Assembly (NCBI GenBank): GCA_016719945.1
Contig: JADJYE010000031.1
Span: forward strand, 276,686-340,685
Direction of reading: 5' to 3'
Source: Polyangiaceae bacterium
GTDB lineage: Bacteria; Myxococcota_A; Polyangia; Polyangiales; Polyangiaceae
Length of the DNA: 64,000 nt
Shown: positions 46,734 through 56,971 of the stretch, one piece after another
Position numbering within the stretch: position 1 is the first letter of the stretch
How the letters are laid out: each line of letters opens with the position of its first letter
The notes under the pieces: generated by a model
Database searches by the model: none
The model's input: only the letters and a program-made list of their open reading frames with translations
What the model was told of the DNA's origin: nothing
Made by a program: the position numbers and the translations under genes

Positions 46734-48800
46734 TCAGGGCAGGGAGAGCACGACGCGCTGATCCGCGCCGAGGGGGCCGAACGTCGAGACCTGACCGCCG
46801 GGTCGGCGCACCACGATGGCTTCGACCGTCGTCGCGTCCCCGAGCCCGAAGTGCAGCTCGGCGGGGTCTTGGGAGGCGTAGTTGCTGCCGGCCCGGAGCA
46901 CGCCGACGCGCGTCACGCCCGCCGAAGTGACCTCGACCCGGGCGCCGATGCCTCGGGAGTTCGGCGGGGGCGCAGAGAGCGCGACGGTGAGGTGGTGGCC
47001 AGCGAGCGCGCCGTTGTTGCGGTAGAGGCGCATTGGCCCGCCGTTGTCCTGGACCAGGATGTCGACGTCGCCGTCGCGATCGTAGTCGAAGCACACGATC
47101 CCTCGGCCTTGCCCGGCGTCGACCAGGCCCAGGTCGGCCGCCCGCTCGCTGAACGTGCCGTCGCCGTTCGAGAGGAACAGGACCGAGGGATCGTCGTGGA
47201 ACTCGTCCGCGAGCGAGAACGTGAAGCCATTGGTGTGGAACAGATCCAGGTCGCCGTCGTTGTCGAAGTCGGCGAAGCAGGCGCCCCACCCCCAGAAGCC
47301 GCGCCGCACCCCGGCCTGCTCGCTCACGTCGACGAGCGCCCCGCCGCCGACGTTCTCGTAGAGGCGGTTGCCGCTCGTCCCCCACAGCCCCTCGGGGACG
47401 CCGTCCGGGTCCCAGATACTGCTGACGAACCAGTCGAGGTCTCCGTCGCCGTCGTAGTCGCCGATCGCCGATCCCATCCCGTTGTCGTCGTCGATCCCGG
47501 GCGTCGTGACGTCGATGAACAGGCCCTGCTGGGAGCCCAAGAACACGCGTGAGGTGTGGAAATCCGAGGCGAACACCAGGTCGAGCCAGCCGTCCTCGTC
47601 GAGGTCGAAGAAGTTCGGCGTGAAGCTGACGTTGTCGATCGACGCGAGCCCGTGGTCGACCGTCGCAGGTGAGAACACGCCCGAGTCGTTGCGCAAGAGG
47701 TGCTCCGCGTCGGCCTCGGGCGTGCCCCAGCGCCCGAGCGCGAGATCGAGATCGCCATCGGTGTCGATGTCTGCGAGGGCGCCGCCCATGACGTTGCCCA
47801 CGAGCACGTCGAGGCCGGAGGCGAAGGTGGCGTCGACGAACGCCCCTGGATCGGCTTGCACGAACAGCCGCGCGGGTTGGTCAGCGACGCCCCCGACGAA
47901 GAGATCGTCGCGGCCGTCTCCGTCGAAGTCGGCGAAGATCGGGCCGGCGTCGCAGCCGACCGGGGCCGGCAGGCCGGCCGCGGCCGTGACGTCTTCGAAG
48001 GTGCCGTCCCCCGCGTTGCGATAGAGCGCGCTCTGGCCCTCGGTGCACCCAACCACGAACAGGTCGACGTCGCCGTCGTCGTCGTAGTCGGACGCCGCGA
48101 CCCCGCCGGACAGGCTCATGAGCTGGTAGTTGCCGAGCGTCTGCATGCCGGGGTTCCACGCGTGGACGGCGGTCAGCCCCGCGTCGAACGCCGCGTCCTC
48201 GAAGCGCCACGGACCCGCAGGGTTCGTGCAGACACACGCCACGCACGAGCCGGGGCACGCCGCGTCCGCGAGCCCGTCACACTCCTCGCCGAGCGGGAGC
48301 TGAGCAAGGTCGTCGCCGCAGATCTCCACGGCGGAGCAGTCCCCCCGGCAGCCGTCGCCGGAGAGCTGGTTGCCGTCGTCACAGCCTTCGTCGCCGGTGA
48401 CGGCGCCGTCGCCGCACACGTCGCACGGCTGGTCGCCATCGGCGCAGTCCTGATCGACCGTGTCGCCGCAGAAGTCGCGGGCGCCCGGGTAGACCGACGG
48501 GTCGTCGTCGTCACAGTCGTAGCCCCAGCACCAGGTCGCGAGGTCGAGGTCGAGGTCCGGCTCGTCGGGCGTCGCCGCGTCGCAGTCGTCGTCGACCCCG
48601 TTGCAGGGGATCTCCTCGGTCGCCGCGCAGCCGGGCGACCCGCCGAGCGGCGCGCCGCCGGTCGCTGGGCTCGGCGCGCCACCCGCCCCGCCCCCTGGCG
48701 TGGGCACCGGCGCGACGGACTCCTCGGGGCACGCCCCTGCGAGCGCCGCCAGCAAGAGCGCGAGACCTCTCCTCGCGGTGGATGGTGCCGCCCGAGCCAT
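46734..48800 (-). CDS. VCBS/FG-GAP repeat lipoprotein with MopE-type and myxobacterial disulfide repeats
   Basis: A 688-aa secreted protein. It has a lipobox ALAGAC, a Gly-rich linker, MopE-type motifs (CNGVDDDCD; YDCDDDDPSVYPGA), and one DUF4215/myxobacterial disulfide repeat (CGDGAVTGDEGCDDGNQL..DGC). A beta-propeller follows, built from at least seven FG-GAP units with calcium-like loops (DYDDDGDVDLFVVG; DFDGDGRDDLFVGG; DTDGDLDLALGRW). The C-terminus matches the ASPIC/UnbV domain (NSRGIGARVEVTSAG; FGLG). Probably surface-exposed and metal- or glycan-binding. ATG at 48800. Confidence 0.88.
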   Translation of the reverse strand: MARAAPSTARRGLALLLAALAGACPEESVAPVPTPGGGAGGAPSPATGGAPLGGSPGCAATEEIPCNGVDDDCDAATPDEPDLDLDLATWCWGYDCDDDDPSVYPGARDFCGDTVDQDCADGDQPCDVCGDGAVTGDEGCDDGNQLSGDGCRGDCSAVEICGDDLAQLPLGEECDGLADAACPGSCVACVCTNPAGPWRFEDAAFDAGLTAVHAWNPGMQTLGNYQLMSLSGGVAASDYDDDGDVDLFVVGCTEGQSALYRNAGDGTFEDVTAAAGLPAPVGCDAGPIFADFDGDGRDDLFVGGVADQPARLFVQADPGAFVDATFASGLDVLVGNVMGGALADIDTDGDLDLALGRWGTPEADAEHLLRNDSGVFSPATVDHGLASIDNVSFTPNFFDLDEDGWLDLVFASDFHTSRVFLGSQQGLFIDVTTPGIDDDNGMGSAIGDYDGDGDLDWFVSSIWDPDGVPEGLWGTSGNRLYENVGGGALVDVSEQAGVRRGFWGWGACFADFDNDGDLDLFHTNGFTFSLADEFHDDPSVLFLSNGDGTFSERAADLGLVDAGQGRGIVCFDYDRDGDVDILVQDNGGPMRLYRNNGALAGHHLTVALSAPPPNSRGIGARVEVTSAGVTRVGVLRAGSNYASQDPAELHFGLGDATTVEAIVVRRPGGQVSTFGPLGADQRVVLSLP

Positions 48801-48847
48801 CGAGATCCCGCAGCGTAGCACCGCTCGGCGCTGCGCCTTCCGAGCCG

Positions 48848-50172
<1,325 letters not shown>

Positions 50173-50176
<4 letters not shown>

Positions 50177-52356
50177 GCGACAACCTTGGGCGAGATCTGG
50201 CCGAGCGACGGCGGCGCCTTGCGCCTGCGGTGCTTGAGCGCAGTTCGGTACAGGGCAGCGCCAGCCCCGATGGAGAGCAACCCGATGAGGACCGCGGATA
50301 GATCCCCAGGGGCCTCGAGGAACGCCTGCCCATCGCGCTTCGCCGCGGCGGAGATCACGGCCCCCCACGCGACCTTCGGGGCCGCCTGGAGCACCATCAC
50401 GAGGCCGGGCACCGCGCAGATGATCGCGCCCAGCACCCAGCCGCTCATGTCTTTGTACCAGGGCAGGGGCCGCTCTCGCCGCTCCTCGTCGGTGCGCTCG
50501 CGAGGCGCGAAGGCGAGCAGCAAGAGGACGCTCAGGATGAGCGAGATGAGCGTGAGGTACGTGTAGCGGTCGTCGTTGTAGCCGATGGTCCGCCAGCCGA
50601 GCTGGCTTATCGCGCAGAACGCGAAGATGTAGACCTCGAGGTCACGTCTGAGCTTGCTCAGCGTGCCCGTTATCAACATGTACGAGTAGTAGTAACAAGT
50701 CAGCTGGCTGAGCAGGATGATCCAGACGCCGCCGAGCGTCTGCGCGAGCCACATCGACTTGATGCGGCGCAGGACGATCACCGACGCGAACAGCACCGTG
50801 CCGATCAGCGCGTACGCGGTCGGCTTGTACTGCACGTAGCGATCGAGGCGCATCTGCTTCCAGCCCACGAACGGGTCGGTCTTGGTGCCGTCCTTCGTGT
50901 ACCGCATGCGGCCCGACTGCTTGTCGAAGCCGACGTCGTGCCCGATGAGCACGCGCAGGCCCATGTGGTTGGTGAGCGGCGTCTGATCGTGGACGGCCAG
51001 CGTGTGGTGGAAGAACTTCTGGTACGAGTCCTTGCCGACGTAGGCCAGGCTGGCGCCGATCAACACGGCCGCGGTCACCGTGCCGCCGATCAGCATGCGC
51101 AGGTGCTCCCGCTTCATCAGCGGCCCGCGCACAGCACCCGTGCGGCGGCGCAGCACGCGCTCGTTGACGATGTGCCAGCCGGCGACGATCAGCCAGGCGA
51201 TCACGACCAGGCCCGGGAACACGCGCAAGAGCCCCGCGTAGACCATCGCCCCCGCGGACAGCTCCCAGTATTTCTTGCGCGCGAAGCACGCCGAGAGCAC
51301 GAAGAAGAAGAGCCAGTCTTGGCGCAGGAGGGCGCCGCCGGTCCAATAGAACGGCGCGGAGGACTGCGCGCCGAAGAAGATGCCCGCGACGGCGAAGACG
51401 CGCCAGCCGAACGCCCAGTAGATCGCGACGAACGCGCCCACCAGGTACAGGACGTCGATCATCGCCAGCGCCTGCATGAACCTGCGCTGATGCAGCGGGA
51501 ACGTCTTGCCGAAGACCTTCACGCCGTCGTCGACGTAGAGGTTGCCCAGGAACTTACCCGCGATGGTCCAGACAGGAGGCGGGTTGTACCCGTGGTCCTG
51601 CTGCATCTGGGTCCAGTAGCTGTCGAGGTAACACTGGGTCGCGAAGAACGTGACGTCCTTCTTGTATTGCTCCCAGCGCTCGGGGGTAAACCGGCTGTGG
51701 CACTGCTCCTTGTTGGCGAGCAGCTCGTCCACCTTCATGAGCAGGTTGTCGCCCGACAGGTTGCGGATCTTCTTGTCGTGCTTGCGCACCTCGGCCCGCA
51801 CGTCGAACCACTGGAGCTTGCCTTCGCCCTCGACGTCGACCTGCACGCGCCCGACGTCGTCCTGAGCGATCGCGCTGCACTTGTACAGGCCGTCGTACCC
51901 GATCTCGTCGAAGTACTTCGCGCCCATGTAGTAGTGGTACTGGTCCCAGCGGTGGTAGTACTGGGGGTACCCGAACTTGAGCGCGTTGAAATAGAAGAGG
52001 ATGCCGGTGACCCCGAGGGTCACGCCGACGAACTTCTTCCAGCGCTCGGCGATGGGCCGGCGCTCGCCGATGCGGCGGATCTCGTACAGCACGAGGGACA
52101 TCGCGGTGATCGCGAGGGCCGCCTTCATGACGTCCACGCCGCGCGCGTGGGGTGAGTCGCTCGAGACCTGAGGCATCAGACCGCCGGCCTTGCCCGCGAA
52201 GATCGCGAGCAGGATGGTGCTGGCGATGACGCCGATCCACGTCACGATCGCGCGTGCGGCGCCCGTGGTGATCTTTCGGAGCCCGACCGTTGCGAGCGCT
52301 GCACCCACGAACGGGAGCAGCCACGGGACCAGCTGTCTGATGATGTTTCCGACCAC
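50173..52356 (-). CDS. Polytopic membrane protein, glycosyltransferase-like
   Basis: A 727-aa protein with about twelve or more hydrophobic segments, in two groups separated by a large hydrophilic loop after the third (about 115-260, containing YYHRWDQYHYYMGAKYFDEIGYDGLY). The loop with an early HRWDQYHYYMGAKYF and the GG..RQDWLFFF region recall polyprenyl-phosphate-dependent GT-C glycosyltransferases (GT87/PMT type), but no signature is decisive. ATG at 52356. Coupled to the aminotransferase downstream, hinting at modification of a nitrogen-containing envelope component. Confidence 0.75.
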
Positions 52357-52380
52357 GCGGCGGCGGACGTTAATTCATTC

Positions 52381-52406
52381 CGCGCTCGCCCGCTACCGCG
52401 GGTCCC
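52381..52406 (-). repeat. Double-hairpin element core, partial copy
   Basis: The reverse complement reads GGGACCCGCGGTAGCGGGCG-AGCGCG. Only the core and a short CGCCGGCG palindrome next to it are kept. It lies 25 bp upstream of the membrane-protein start. Confidence 0.7.
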
Positions 52407-52449
52407 ACGCCGGCGAGCCCGTCAAGGGAGCGCAGCCGTGCTCGTCAGG

Positions 52450-52477
52450 TTGCGGGTCGGCGATCGTTTGTTAGGCT
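52450..52477 (+). promoter_or_regulatory. Candidate promoter of the small RNA unit
   Basis: TTGCGG (52450-52455), a 16-nt spacer and TAGGCT (52472-52477), predicting transcription from about 52484. TAGGCT is like the -10 boxes seen upstream of other genes in this window. Confidence 0.5.
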
Positions 52478-52699
52478 TGTGACATGTCTCGCGGAGGGAG
52501 CCCCTCCGGGATGGTCCTGCCGAGGAGCACCTCGGCGCCGCGAGGTCCGACTTGGGTCGGGTTTCGTCGCTCGCTCCGCGAGCCGATGACCCCCGAACCG
52601 ACGCTGGGAACACCAACCTGAGCCCGGAGCCCGAAGCCCTCGTGTGGGCGCGGCCATCCGGTCTCGCGGTGCCGGCCCGTGCCGGAGGAGGGAGAACAC

Positions 52700-52744
52700 A
52701 TGCACGTTGAGCAAGGTTCCTGGGCGGAGGTCACCTCCTCGTAG
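52700..52744 (+). CDS. Possible 14-residue peptide within the small RNA
   Basis: ATG at 52700 follows a strong ribosome site (GGAGGAGGG, 52684-52692). It would give MHVEQGSWAEVTSS and stop 8 nt before the terminator stem. No regulated gene lies downstream, so it is not an ordinary attenuator leader. It could be a free-standing microprotein or chance. Confidence 0.3.
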   Translation: MHVEQGSWAEVTSS

Positions 52745-52752
52745 CCCCTTCG

Positions 52753-52788
52753 AGCCCGCGTGCGCTTACTGGCGCACGCGGGCTTTTC
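52753..52788 (+). terminator. Strong Rho-independent terminator
   Basis: A perfect 13-bp stem, AGCCCGCGTGCGC / GCGCACGCGGGCT, with a 6-nt loop, followed on the plus strand by TTTCTG. The minus-strand side lacks a T-tract, so it terminates plus-strand transcription. Confidence 0.85.
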
Positions 52789-52805
52789 TGCGCCCGCGGC
52801 GCAGC

Positions 52806-53390
52806 TCACTCCGGCGCGCCGCCCCCGCCTTCCTCTGCGGGCGGCTCGAGCAGCTCGCCGACCAGGTCGTAGGCGACCGCGCACGGCAGGCGCTCCATCA
52901 GCCGCGCCTCGCCGACCAACAGATCCGAGCAGTCCGACCCCTCGATCGGCTCGTAGCGGTGCGAGATCGAGGCCTCGAAGCCGAGCGGATCCTCGGCGTC
53001 GTCGACCGCCCCGTCGATCTCGTCCGTGCGGCGGATGCTGCACGGCGGCAGCCAGCCGTCGTCGGGCCCTCGCATGTCGAACGTCAGCGAGTAGGTGATG
53101 AAGAATGACCCGTCCTCGAGGTCGACGTCCCCGTTGGCGATGCCCTCGTGCGTGTGCCACTCGAGGCTGGCGCTCTCGGCGTCGATCGTGAGGCCGACGT
53201 CGAACGTGCGCGTCGACTCGAACGCGATCTGGCCGGTGCCGCAGCTCTGCTGGGTGAGCTCGGCGTCCACGGCGAAGGTGGGCTCGTCGTAGGTCGGCTC
53301 CTCTTCGCCGGTGCCCGAGGAGTCCCCGAAGGTGAGACAGCCGCCGAGGGCTGCGGTGATGAGCCCGAAGAACGCGGCTTTGCGGAGCAT
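52806..53390 (-). CDS. Lipoprotein of unknown function
   Basis: A 194-aa protein with signal peptide and lipobox ALGGC (Cys about 18), then an acidic linker (SSGTGEEEPTYDEPT) and a beta-rich domain with GTGQIAFESTRTFDVGLTIDAESASLEWHT and paired cysteines. No family recognised. ATG at 53390; divergent from the asparaginase-family gene with 69 bp between starts. Confidence 0.78.
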   Translation of the reverse strand: MLRKAAFFGLITAALGGCLTFGDSSGTGEEEPTYDEPTFAVDAELTQQSCGTGQIAFESTRTFDVGLTIDAESASLEWHTHEGIANGDVDLEDGSFFITYSLTFDMRGPDDGWLPPCSIRRTDEIDGAVDDAEDPLGFEASISHRYEPIEGSDCSDLLVGEARLMERLPCAVAYDLVGELLEPPAEEGGGGAPE

Positions 53391-53459
53391 GGCCTGGTCT
53401 AGCGAGGCCACGTCCGTGCGGCCAAGTTCGGGCCGTTCTTGGCTATGCTCGTCGTTGCG

Positions 53460-54362
53460 ATGCCGGACGTGTGCGCGGGAGAGATGGGGCCTGGGGTGCT
53501 CGTGCACGGGGGAGCGGGGGACGTCGACCCGGCGCGCCGGTCGGACCACGTCGACGGCTGCCGCGAGGCGGCGCGGGCCGGGTTCGCGGTGCTCAGGTCC
53601 GGCGGCTCCGCGCTGGACGCCGCGCAGGCCGCGGCGCGCGTCCTCGAGGACCTGCCGATGTTCAACGCCGGCACCGGCGCGGCGCTGACCGAGGAGGGGA
53701 CCGTCGAGCACGACGCCGCGCTGATGGAGGGCACGACCCTGCGGGCCGGCGGCGTCGCGGCCGTTCGCGGCTTCAAGAACCCCGTCGATCTCGCGCGCGC
53801 GGTCCTGGAGGACGGTCGGCACGTGCTGCTGGTGGGAGACGGCGCGGCTCGCTTCGCGCGCGCCCACTCGTTCGAGGCGGTCGACGAGGCTTCCCTGGTC
53901 ACCGCGCGGGCGCGAGAGGCCCTGGCGAAGGTGTTGTCAGGGCGAGGCGCGACGGGCTGGGCCGGGGGGACGATCGGCGCGGTCGCGCGCGACGGGCGAG
54001 GCGGCGTCGCCGCGGCGACCAGCACCGGCGGGACCGTCGGCAAGCGGCTCGGACGCGTCGGTGATTCGCCGATCCTCGGCGCCGGCACGCTGGCGGACGA
54101 CCGCGCGTGCGCGGTCAGCGCGACCGGCGACGGGGAGGGCATCCTGAAGGTGGGCCTCGCGCGCGTCGTCGCGCTCGCGCTCGAGCGCGGCGAGGTCGCC
54201 GAGAGCGTGCTCGTGTCAGCCCTCGAGCGGATGCGCGAGCGCACGGGCGCGACCGGGGGGCTCATCGTCTTCACGCCTGCAGGGCGCTTCGCCGCGGCGA
54301 GGAGCACCGCGACGATGTCGTGGGCCGTCGCGGGGGAGCGCGGGCAAGACGCGGGGATCTGA
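53460..54362 (+). CDS. Isoaspartyl peptidase / L-asparaginase (Ntn hydrolase)
   Basis: Self-cleaving threonine hydrolase that clears isoaspartyl dipeptides or hydrolyses asparagine. The mature beta subunit starts at the nucleophile Thr in GWAGGTIGAVARDGRGGVAAATSTGG. Before it are GPGVLVHGGAG and FNAGTGAALTEEGTVEHDAALMEG, standard for the type 2 family. It is 300 aa. I chose ATG at 53460 because TATGCT (53444-53449) looks like a -10 box; ATG at 53445 and TTG at 53439 are alternatives. Convergent with lgt, 2 nt apart. Confidence 0.9.
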   Translation: MPDVCAGEMGPGVLVHGGAGDVDPARRSDHVDGCREAARAGFAVLRSGGSALDAAQAAARVLEDLPMFNAGTGAALTEEGTVEHDAALMEGTTLRAGGVAAVRGFKNPVDLARAVLEDGRHVLLVGDGAARFARAHSFEAVDEASLVTARAREALAKVLSGRGATGWAGGTIGAVARDGRGGVAAATSTGGTVGKRLGRVGDSPILGAGTLADDRACAVSATGDGEGILKVGLARVVALALERGEVAESVLVSALERMRERTGATGGLIVFTPAGRFAAARSTATMSWAVAGERGQDAGI

Positions 54363-54364
54363 GG

Positions 54365-55288
54365 TCAGCCGGCGACGGCGCCGCGCGGCGAGAGCCGGCG
54401 GTGCAGCAGCAGCGCGAGCGCGATCAGCGCGACCCCGATCAGCTGCGAGGTCGTCAGGCCGAGCGCACCGCCGCGATCGTCCGCGCGGAACATCTCCACC
54501 ACGAAGCGGACGACGGCGTAGAGCACGAGGAACGAGACGAACACCTGCCCGTCGTAGCGCTTGCGGCCGTGCACGTAGAACAGGCAGATCGCGGCGACCG
54601 CGAGCGAGCCGGCGCTCTCGTAGATCTGCGACGGGTGGACCGGCAGCGACCAGATGCGCGGCGTCTTGAGCAGCCCGAGCTTCCACTGGGCGTCGGAGGC
54701 CGAGCTGCCCGGCGGGAAGGACATCGCGAGCGAAGAGTCGGACAGGCTCCCGAAGCAGCACCCCGCGAGCAGGCACCCCATGCGGCCGAAGCCGAGGCCG
54801 ATCGGGATCGCGAAGCCGGCCATGTCGGCGGCCTTCCAGAACGGGAAGCGATCGCGCTTGAGCAGGAACCAAGCGCCGACCGACGCGAAGATCAGCCCAC
54901 CGTAGTACGCATAGCCCGGGTTCCAGAACTTCGCCCAGGCGAAGCAGTCGGCGGCCTTCGGGTGGCACACGCCCTTGGCGGCGTCCCACGCCGCGTCCTC
55001 TCGGGCGAGGCAGACGGCGCGCTCCATCTTCCAGTCGACCTTCGACGGATCGACGCACAGGTTCACGTAGTCCCAGAAGAAGCCGTCGGCGACGACGTGC
55101 AGCAGCTTGCCGCCGATGATGCCGAACAGGAGCGACGCCAGCCCGAGATCGACGACGACGTCGGGGTCTTGTCCGATGCGGCGGGCCCAGGCCGTGCCCG
55201 CCGCCGTGGCGAACAGGAAGCCCGTCAAGAGCAGGACGAAATAGGCCGAGGCCGAGACGTCGAAGAGGCGGAACAGCTCGCCCTTCAC
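54365..55288 (-). CDS. lgt: Prolipoprotein diacylglyceryl transferase
   Basis: Adds diacylglycerol to the lipobox cysteine, the first step of lipoprotein maturation, in the inner membrane. It is polytopic with the Lgt signatures GFGRMGCLLAGCCFG, VHPSQIYESAGSL and VRFVVEMFRADDRG (the latter carrying the essential Arg). The segment at about 85-125 (VNLCVDPSKVDWKMERAVC...KGVC) is an extra, partly Cys-containing periplasmic insertion compared with E. coli Lgt. It is 307 aa. GTG at 55288 is preceded by GGAGGGG. It lies last in lspA-lspA-lgt. Confidence 0.95.
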   Translation of the reverse strand: MKGELFRLFDVSASAYFVLLLTGFLFATAAGTAWARRIGQDPDVVVDLGLASLLFGIIGGKLLHVVADGFFWDYVNLCVDPSKVDWKMERAVCLAREDAAWDAAKGVCHPKAADCFAWAKFWNPGYAYYGGLIFASVGAWFLLKRDRFPFWKAADMAGFAIPIGLGFGRMGCLLAGCCFGSLSDSSLAMSFPPGSSASDAQWKLGLLKTPRIWSLPVHPSQIYESAGSLAVAAICLFYVHGRKRYDGQVFVSFLVLYAVVRFVVEMFRADDRGGALGLTTSQLIGVALIALALLLHRRLSPRGAVAG

Positions 55289-55304
55289 GCCGCCCCTCCG
55301 CCGC

Positions 55305-56117
55305 TCACGCGCCCTCGGCCTCGCGATCGGTAGGCTTCGTGGCCTCCGTGTCGCCGAGCGCCACCTTCACCTTCGGGGCCGGCCTGCGGACGGGGCGGCG
55401 CGGAGTGAACATGTCGACGACCATCAGGCCCACGCCGGCGACGATCCAGATGTCGGCCACGTTGAAGGTCGGCCAGTGATGCTCTTTGCCGTCCGCTCCG
55501 ACGTAGAACCAATCGATGAAGTCGACGACGTACTGGTGGCGGATGCGATCGAAGAGGTTGCCGAGCGCTCCGCCGAGCACCAGCGGCAGCGCCCACTTGA
55601 GCGCCAGCTGACGCGGCTCGAGCTTGCGGTAGAGCGACACGATGAACACCACCGCGAGCGCGCTGATCAAGAAGAAGAAGGGCAGGCGGACGTAGTCTTG
55701 CTGGTCGCCGAGCAGGCCCCAGGCCCCACCCTTGTTCTCGGCGTACGTGAAGTGGAAATAGCCCTCGAGCACCGAGATGTGGTCCTCGGAGGGCGGGAGC
55801 TTGTCGAGCGGCTTGAGCCGCTTGAGCGCCCACTCCTTCGTGCTCAGATCCAGCGCGAGGAAGATCGCGGAGGTGACGGCCAGGAACAGGTAGTTCGGCC
55901 TCGGCTTCGGCGCGTCGTCCTCCGGGTCGGAGACGACGCGCACCGCTGCCTCTTCACGGGGCCGGCGCGTCCGACGCTTGCGCTCTTCGGCGGCCTCCGT
56001 CTTGTCGACGTCGTCGGAGGGAGACCCTGCCGAGTCGCGGCCTTCGCCCTCGTCCGAGGGGCCCGCTGCGTCCTCGCCGCTCTCGCGCTGCTTCTCCTTG
56101 TCGCTCTCGTCGCTCAT
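55305..56117 (-). CDS. lspA: Lipoprotein signal peptidase LspA, copy 2 of the pair
   Basis: Aspartic protease removing the signal peptide of diacylated prolipoproteins. Catalytic Asps are in GALGNLFDRIRH and FNVADIWIVAG, with the conserved YAENKGGAWGLL loop. At 270 aa it is about 100 longer than E. coli LspA, due to a charged N-terminal extension (about 1-73, KEKQRESGEDAAGP...) before the first helix, and a basic tail. It lies 41 bp after the other lspA and 16 bp before lgt, so the three are probably one transcript. Second enzyme of the same activity; see the finding. Confidence 0.95.
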   Translation of the reverse strand: MSDESDKEKQRESGEDAAGPSDEGEGRDSAGSPSDDVDKTEAAEERKRRTRRPREEAAVRVVSDPEDDAPKPRPNYLFLAVTSAIFLALDLSTKEWALKRLKPLDKLPPSEDHISVLEGYFHFTYAENKGGAWGLLGDQQDYVRLPFFFLISALAVVFIVSLYRKLEPRQLALKWALPLVLGGALGNLFDRIRHQYVVDFIDWFYVGADGKEHHWPTFNVADIWIVAGVGLMVVDMFTPRRPVRRPAPKVKVALGDTEATKPTDREAEGA

Positions 56118-56158
56118 CGAACATCCTCGTTACACCGGAGTCACCGCCCCCGCAAAGC

Positions 56159-56875
56159 TCATGGGCCGCGGGGGGCGGGCTCGGGCTCGGGTTCTTCGTC
56201 CGGCGCGGTGAGCCGGCTCTTACCAGAGAACAGCGAGATGGCCATCAGCGCGACGCCGGCGACGATCCACACGTCCGCGACGTTGAACGTGGGCCAGGTC
56301 TTGCGGTCGCCCTTCATCTCGATGAACACGTGCAGGAAGTCGACCACGAAGCCATGGCGGACGCGGTCGACGAGGTTGCCGACGGCGCCGCCGAGCGCGA
56401 GCGGCAGGCCCCACTTCATCGCCCAGTCGCTGCGATCGATGCGGTGGTAGATCGACGTGATGAAGACGCTGGCCGCCGTCGATACGAAGAGGAAGAAGGG
56501 CCGGCGCCAGATCTCGGGCAGGGTCGACAGCGCGCTCCAGGCGCCGCCGTTGTTGCGCGCGTAGCGCAGCTCGAACAGGCCCTGGATGACGACGAAGTCC
56601 TCGTCTCGCGCGAGCGCGCGCTGAGGGCCGGTGAGCTTGTCGGTGGCCCACTCCTTGGAGATGAGGTCGGCCGCGGCCGCGAGCACGGCGACGACCGCGA
56701 ACAAGACGTACGACGGCGGGTTGTGGGAGGGCGCCGCGTGGGAGGGCGCCGCCGCGGGGGCCTGGCTGGCCGCCGGCGCGCTCACCTCGGGGACCTCTTC
56801 GGGCGCTGCCGCGGGCTCTGGCTCGGCGGGCGCAGGCGCGCGCTTGAGCTCGTCGGTCGGGTCCACCTCGGACAT
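56159..56875 (-). CDS. lspA: Lipoprotein signal peptidase LspA, copy 1 of the pair
   Basis: As its neighbour: four membrane segments, Asps in GGAVGNLVDRVRHG and FNVADVWIVAG, and the loop YARNNGGAWSAL. At 238 aa it has an Ala/Pro-rich N-terminal extension (about 1-55) rather than the charged one of copy 2, and an acidic tail. The two are clearly paralogs that share the core and differ in their termini. ATG at 56875, first gene of the operon, divergent from the helicase. Confidence 0.95.
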   Translation of the reverse strand: MSEVDPTDELKRAPAPAEPEPAAAPEEVPEVSAPAASQAPAAAPSHAAPSHNPPSYVLFAVVAVLAAAADLISKEWATDKLTGPQRALARDEDFVVIQGLFELRYARNNGGAWSALSTLPEIWRRPFFLFVSTAASVFITSIYHRIDRSDWAMKWGLPLALGGAVGNLVDRVRHGFVVDFLHVFIEMKGDRKTWPTFNVADVWIVAGVALMAISLFSGKSRLTAPDEEPEPEPAPRGP

Positions 56876-56935
56876 GAGCTATCCGCATTACCTCGATTCT
56901 CGCGGGCGCGCTCGCGCTCGGCCCATCAATCTCGC

Positions 56936-56965
56936 TTGGCGGACAGGTGATCATCTGTCTAGTCT
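56936..56965 (+). promoter_or_regulatory. Helicase promoter with operator palindrome in its spacer
   Basis: TTGGCG (56936-56941), an 18-nt spacer and TAGTCT (56960-56965), 6 nt before the ATG. The spacer itself (56942-56959) is an 18-bp near-perfect palindrome, GACAGGTGATCATCTGTC, with a single mismatched pair. A dimeric regulator bound there would block RNA polymerase. Confidence 0.65.
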
Positions 56966-56971
56966 TTGGGC

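Larger units (their letters stand above)
52484..52788 (+). ncRNA. Candidate structured small RNA, about 300 nt
   Basis: A stand-alone transcription unit between the divergent start of the membrane protein and the convergent end of a lipoprotein gene, with a promoter-like sequence before it and a strong terminator at its end. Perfect hairpins occur at 52492-52508 (7 bp), 52519-52536 (7 bp) and 52569-52583 (6 bp). Near the 3' end TCACCTCCT (52731-52739) equals the anti-Shine-Dalgarno tail of 16S rRNA, and an upstream GGAGGAGGGAG (52684-52694) could pair with it. It does not show the hallmarks of tmRNA, RNase P, SRP or 6S RNA. A 45-codon frame (52484-52621) and a 14-codon frame (52700-52744) lie within it. 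Confidence 0.5.

Noticed and set aside
52484..52621. 45-codon frame at the start of the small RNA unit
   Set aside because: No ribosome site, low-complexity Arg/Pro/Ser-rich product and strong RNA hairpins across it; more likely non-coding.
52484..52788. tmRNA, RNase P, SRP or 6S RNA identity for the small RNA
   Set aside because: No tRNA-like ends or tag frame ending in ALAA, no GAGGAAAGTCC, no SRP tetraloop motif and no 6S bubble could be found by eye.
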